Source of the DNA: Thermoprotei archaeon
GTDB lineage: Archaea > Thermoproteota > Thermoprotei_A > Sulfolobales > Ignisphaeraceae
DNA: 25,227 bases
Direction of reading: 5' to 3'
NCBI GenBank assembly: GCA_003661775.1
Contig: QMWT01000007.1
Coordinates: 1-25,227 of the forward strand
Position 1 is the stretch's first letter, and each line of letters opens with the position of its first letter. A model generated the notes under the pieces. It was not told the DNA's origin. It did not search any database and saw only the letters and a list, made by a program, of their open reading frames with translations. The position numbers and the translations under genes were made by a program. Below are positions 22,553 through 25,227 of this stretch, piece after piece.

Positions 22553-23462
22553 GTATTTAACAAAGTTACCGTACATGGTGACCCTGGCAGTAGGATTAAT
22601 GATCCTCATGACCCAGGACAACTTTTCGTGGCTACCCGGAGGGATGACTATACTATTCTCACTAATGCTTCTGAAGAAAGACGATCATCGTCTTGCGTTG
22701 GGTTTGTGGATCTCTTTATCTGCATCTATTTTGTGTTGCAGTACGAATTTCGTAGCGTTCGTCCCTATAATAGCATTGCTGATTCTACTCAAAGATGGTG
22801 TAGAAAGTGGAAATGATAAATTATGCTTGGAATGGACTATGGTGTTACCCGTGATAACAGCATTATATGCAGCATTTTACCTATTCCTTGTAGTCGATAT
22901 AGCGCTGGACGAAGTGTACCTAGCCTGGTTAGGATCGCTGGTCATGGATACAGTACTCGGCAGAACTATTGTGGTTTTACTAGCTTCAGTCTTTGCTGTA
23001 ACGACAGGGTTTGCCTCCGCTTTACTGTTTAACAGTACTAGAATTCATTTACGTGTACCACACGAACTGGTGCTTTTTCCGCGTATAATGTTAAATCTTC
23101 TCTACAGACTACGCGATCTAATATTCATAACGATATTCGCACCATTCATATATGGTGTTATGGAGAGCATGTTTACAGATCTTGTGAAGTTAAGCTTAAT
23201 TCCTTCGCTGAACATTCTATTGTCGTTAGTCCTAGGATACGAAATCATTAGTTTTGTGAAGAACTTGGCATACGGGAAACTGAGAAGTATTCACACCTAC
23301 GGTGGTGCCCTCGCACTCCTCCTCTTAACGTCTTACGTGGTGTATGTATATCTAAGCGGTATGAGCTCCGCGTTAAACAGAGATTTAGAGATGAGCATAG
23401 AGATGTTTAATGAAATGATTATGTTTATGGAGAGGGTTGCCAAGCTATATACACTTAGGTGA
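22518..23462 (+). CDS. Polytopic membrane protein of unknown function
   Basis: The 314-residue protein has roughly eight hydrophobic segments (for example MVTLAVGLMILM, WISLSASILCCS, FVPIIALLILL, VLPVITALYAAFYLFLVV, TIVVLLASVFAVTTGF, LIFITIFAPFIYGV, LALLLLTSYVVYVYL) with short loops and an amphipathic C-terminal tail. No family is recognised. ATG 22518 is chosen because GAGGAG lies seven bases upstream, although the frame is open further 5' inside the previous gene. The overlap of 35 bp with the DUF4129-like gene and the start of the next gene nine bases after its stop indicate one operon. It is probably the membrane core or partner of the DUF58/DUF4129/DUF4350 set. Confidence 0.75.
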   Translation: MKCLATNKKLARYLTKLPYMVTLAVGLMILMTQDNFSWLPGGMTILFSLMLLKKDDHRLALGLWISLSASILCCSTNFVAFVPIIALLILLKDGVESGNDKLCLEWTMVLPVITALYAAFYLFLVVDIALDEVYLAWLGSLVMDTVLGRTIVVLLASVFAVTTGFASALLFNSTRIHLRVPHELVLFPRIMLNLLYRLRDLIFITIFAPFIYGVMESMFTDLVKLSLIPSLNILLSLVLGYEIISFVKNLAYGKLRSIHTYGGALALLLLTSYVVYVYLSGMSSALNRDLEMSIEMFNEMIMFMERVAKLYTLR

Positions 23463-23470
23463 TTATTGCT

Positions 23471-23647
23471 ATGAAGATGTTGAGAAAAGAAGAGCTAGCA
23501 ATAATCATGGGAATAGCATCGCTCGCATTCTTCCTACTTTCAATAGTGCTAATCTTGTTGAGGGAGTTGGCAGCTTCACTACTAGCAGGGCTCTTTGGTT
23601 TTGTGTTGCTAACGGCAGTGGTGAACATGTTGGGTCGTACAGGGTGA
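23471..23647 (+). CDS. Small two-helix membrane protein
   Basis: The product is 58 residues from ATG 23471, with TAGGTGAT seven bases upstream as ribosome-binding site; a GTG at 23459 overlapping the previous stop is the longer alternative. After a charged N terminus (MKMLRKEELA) two hydrophobic helices follow (IIMGIASLAFFLLSIVLILL and LAASLLAGLFGFVLLTAVVNM) separated by RE, so it is probably a helical hairpin. It sits between the polytopic protein and the DUF4350-like gene, nine and eight bases from its neighbours, and is very likely translated as part of that operon. No family is recognised; a subunit or assembly factor of the same membrane complex is plausible. Confidence 0.65.
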   Translation: MKMLRKEELAIIMGIASLAFFLLSIVLILLRELAASLLAGLFGFVLLTAVVNMLGRTG

Positions 23648-23655
23648 GTAGTTGA

Positions 23656-24954
23656 ATGGTTACAAGGTTTATGCTGTTATTTGCTTTGGTTAGCGCGGTC
23701 TTCATAGGATATGCGTGTATAGGCGTATTTCCGGGTACGAAGTTCGTAGGAGCATCACCTCTTAATCCCGGCTGGGATGGAACATTCTTTACCTACACAT
23801 TTTTGGCTTATCGTGGTGTTGATGTTGTCATGGCCCATAGCCGTGAAGATCTGAACTCGTTGTGCGGAAAAGGTAGGATAATGCTCATGCTCATCTCGCC
23901 CGAAAGAGCGTTACGTAGAGAAGATGTAGAAGCTGTAAAGAAACTTAGAGATTGCGTCTCCGAGCTACAGCTAGTTATAGCTGATGAATCCGGTGTTGTT
24001 AATCTACTCCTGGAGAACCTCGGAATTCCCATCCGTATAGTTCATGAGATCATTAGAGGAGACGACGGTTCGCCGTATCCCTTAGCGAAAATAGCTATTC
24101 CTGGTCAAAACCCCCGGTTACTAGTACTCGACTACGCAGCTCCTCTCCAAGTGTGGAACAATGCGAAAGTCATCGGCTTAGCTGCAGGAAAAGCCGTTGT
24201 AGCTCTCTACGAAGCTTCAGGAATCAAAGCTTTGATATTTGGTGATGGTTCGATATTTTTAAATCATCTGGTCACGTTGGCGGGTTACAACCCCTATAAG
24301 GAGCTGTTACTGGGTGTAGTTGAGTTTATGGAACCAGACGTTGTTGTAGTAGATGGATACCATTACAACCTCTCTGCAATCAACCTCTTCAATCTAATGG
24401 AGCACAACCCTCTAACCGCAGTGGCTGCGTTGCTAAATCCACTATACTGGCTTCTACACATGGAAAACGGTATTATGAGATTAACTAGGGGCTTTCAAAT
24501 AATAATGAGTAATGGGATTGCGGGTTTGATCATGGTGTCCTTGTTGACGCCTATAGCTATGCACTGGCTTACAAAACTTTATGGTGAGATACGTGAGTGC
24601 GTTCGCGACCGCGGTACGATAAGGAAAGAGTTGAGATATACAGTTATAACACATTTAAGAAGTATTGCTGAAGTAAAGGGCCCTAAATACGAAGACGCTA
24701 TTGAGGCTCTTAACTATCTTAGAGCTGTTCTGGAGACAGTAACGGGACAAGAGGTAAAAGATCTCAGGAGTGCGTTGCTCACCTTCTTTAGAGACGACCC
24801 TATAATGTTCAAGAAAATCGAGGAGTTCTTTAGAGGAAAACATAGTGCTAGAACCGTGGTTGAATTCGTTGGTGAAGTACTTGAGAGATTAGGCGAAGAG
24901 AAGGTGTTAAACGAGGGTGTCCTGAAATTATGGGTTTTAGGAAGAGGAAGTTGA
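23656..24954 (+). CDS. DUF4350-like membrane-anchored protein
   Basis: The 432-residue protein begins with an N-terminal anchor (MLLFALVSAVFIGYACIGVF), followed by the DUF4350-like start: NPGWDGTFFTYTFLAYRGVDVVMAHSREDL, then IMLMLISPERALRREDVEAVKKL and LQLVIADESGVVNLLLENLGIPI, a GATase/ThuA-like Rossmann arrangement lacking an evident catalytic cysteine. A second Rossmann-like part (KALIFGDGSIFLNHLV, VVVVDGYHYN) precedes a C-terminal transmembrane helix (about 288-306, NGIAGLIMVSLLTPIAMHW) and a cytoplasmic helical tail. In bacteria and archaea DUF4350 proteins occur with MoxR, DUF58 and DUF4129. It closes the tightly packed four-gene run. AT-rich tracts follow the stop (24958-24985) and may hold a terminator and the next promoter. 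Confidence 0.75.
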   Translation: MVTRFMLLFALVSAVFIGYACIGVFPGTKFVGASPLNPGWDGTFFTYTFLAYRGVDVVMAHSREDLNSLCGKGRIMLMLISPERALRREDVEAVKKLRDCVSELQLVIADESGVVNLLLENLGIPIRIVHEIIRGDDGSPYPLAKIAIPGQNPRLLVLDYAAPLQVWNNAKVIGLAAGKAVVALYEASGIKALIFGDGSIFLNHLVTLAGYNPYKELLLGVVEFMEPDVVVVDGYHYNLSAINLFNLMEHNPLTAVAALLNPLYWLLHMENGIMRLTRGFQIIMSNGIAGLIMVSLLTPIAMHWLTKLYGEIRECVRDRGTIRKELRYTVITHLRSIAEVKGPKYEDAIEALNYLRAVLETVTGQEVKDLRSALLTFFRDDPIMFKKIEEFFRGKHSARTVVEFVGEVLERLGEEKVLNEGVLKLWVLGRGS

Positions 24955-25042
24955 GTTACTATTTATTTCAATCTTTTAAATATCTGTATCTTACATATCC
25001 GTAATGGCTCGCCGACTAGTCGATGCATAGGTGGGGTATTTG

Positions 25043-25227
25043 GTGTCTACACTCAGCTTCAGTGAGCAGCTTGCACTACTAACATCTGTCAACATAGTTG
25101 CCTACGCATCTGCTTTCATGGTCTTGCTGATAATAGTTGCAACCGCTTCGGTGATAACGCGTCTTGCAAGGCCGGTAAGAGCTTCAGAGAAGAGAATGGA
25201 GGAGGGTATCAAGCTATTGCCGGAGGA
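25043..25227 (+). CDS. Membrane protein, 3'-truncated by the window edge
   Basis: The frame starts at GTG 25043, preceded by GGTGGGG as ribosome-binding site and by an AT-rich CTTTTAAATAT (about 24973-24983) that may be its TATA box, and stays open to the last base (61 codons). A hydrophobic helix (VNIVAYASAFMVLLIIVATASVI) is followed by a basic stretch (TRLARPVRASEKRMEEG) that should be cytoplasmic by the positive-inside rule. It follows the DUF4350-like gene by 88 bases and may be a separate unit. The family cannot be decided from this fragment. Confidence 0.55.
   Translation, partial: MSTLSFSEQLALLTSVNIVAYASAFMVLLIIVATASVITRLARPVRASEKRMEEGIKLLPE

Noticed and set aside
25043..25227. Edge ORF as a NADH dehydrogenase subunit A-like (NuoA) protein
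   Set aside because: One helix followed by a basic segment is suggestive, but the YECG/YESG motif is not seen in the visible part, so no family is assigned.

Overview
The window looks like chromosomal DNA of a hyperthermophilic archaeon of the Thermoproteota (Crenarchaeota), probably near the Desulfurococcales. The evidence is a Hel308 helicase, an Alba-family protein, a GTP-dependent dephospho-CoA kinase, a glyceraldehyde-3-phosphate:ferredoxin oxidoreductase (GOR) with a MoaD-like sulfur carrier, a class II lysyl-tRNA synthetase, many GTG/TTG starts, TATA boxes just upstream of leaderless starts, and box C/D sRNA genes. Genes are dense and lie on both strands. Five tail-to-tail gene pairs overlap by 4 or 12 bp. 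I saw no insertion sequence, CRISPR array, rRNA or phage gene.

Layout. 1-2.4 kb: the 3' end of a dCTP-deaminase/dUTPase-like gene with a C/D sRNA across its stop codon, a cysteine synthase-family gene, a small helical protein, a structured intergenic stretch and an unknown protein. 2.4-4.4 kb: a BtpA-family protein convergent with an SPL-like radical SAM enzyme. 4.4-5.3 kb: no intact gene, but three box C/D sRNA genes within 255 bp and then a decayed amino-acid kinase of the LysZ/ArgB type, immediately followed by an intact Lrp/AsnC regulator. 5.9-6.5 kb: tRNA-Arg(GCG) and dephospho-CoA kinase. 6.6-9.4 kb: GOR, convergent with a MoaD-like gene and an unknown 188-residue protein. 9.5-11.5 kb: an unknown protein, a DapB-like/diaminopentanoate dehydrogenase-like oxidoreductase and a divergent Alba protein. 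11.6-14.6 kb: lysS, a TauE/SafE permease and gcvH. 14.6-16.7 kb: a reverse-strand operon of CPA2-type antiporter, CBS-pair protein and HTH/Zn-ribbon regulator. 17.0-19.2 kb: hel308. 19.2-25.2 kb: a DUF58 protein divergent from a membrane-gene operon (DUF4129-like, polytopic protein, tiny two-helix protein, DUF4350-like) and a truncated membrane ORF at the edge.

The most interesting layer is RNA. At least five box C/D sRNAs, plus three weaker candidates, can be read from C/D'/C'/D boxes at regular 12-13 nt guide spacing; none would appear in a protein-only annotation. Two convergent ones (4506-4554 + and 4596-4646 -) carry guides complementary to adjoining parts of the archaeal 16S 5' end (CCGGUUGAUCCUGCCGG). 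The other guide of the second can pair with the 16S 3' end (UCACCUCC). A third sRNA (14568-14618 -) has an 11-bp match to the conserved 23S segment AGUACCGUGAG. rRNA matches are from remembered consensus sequences, not from a search.

Metabolically the window fits an organism that oxidises glyceraldehyde-3-phosphate with a tungsten enzyme and ferredoxin. The LysZ-like pseudogene suggests that LysW-dependent lysine/arginine biosynthesis is being lost here, leaving an Lrp-type regulator beside the relic.
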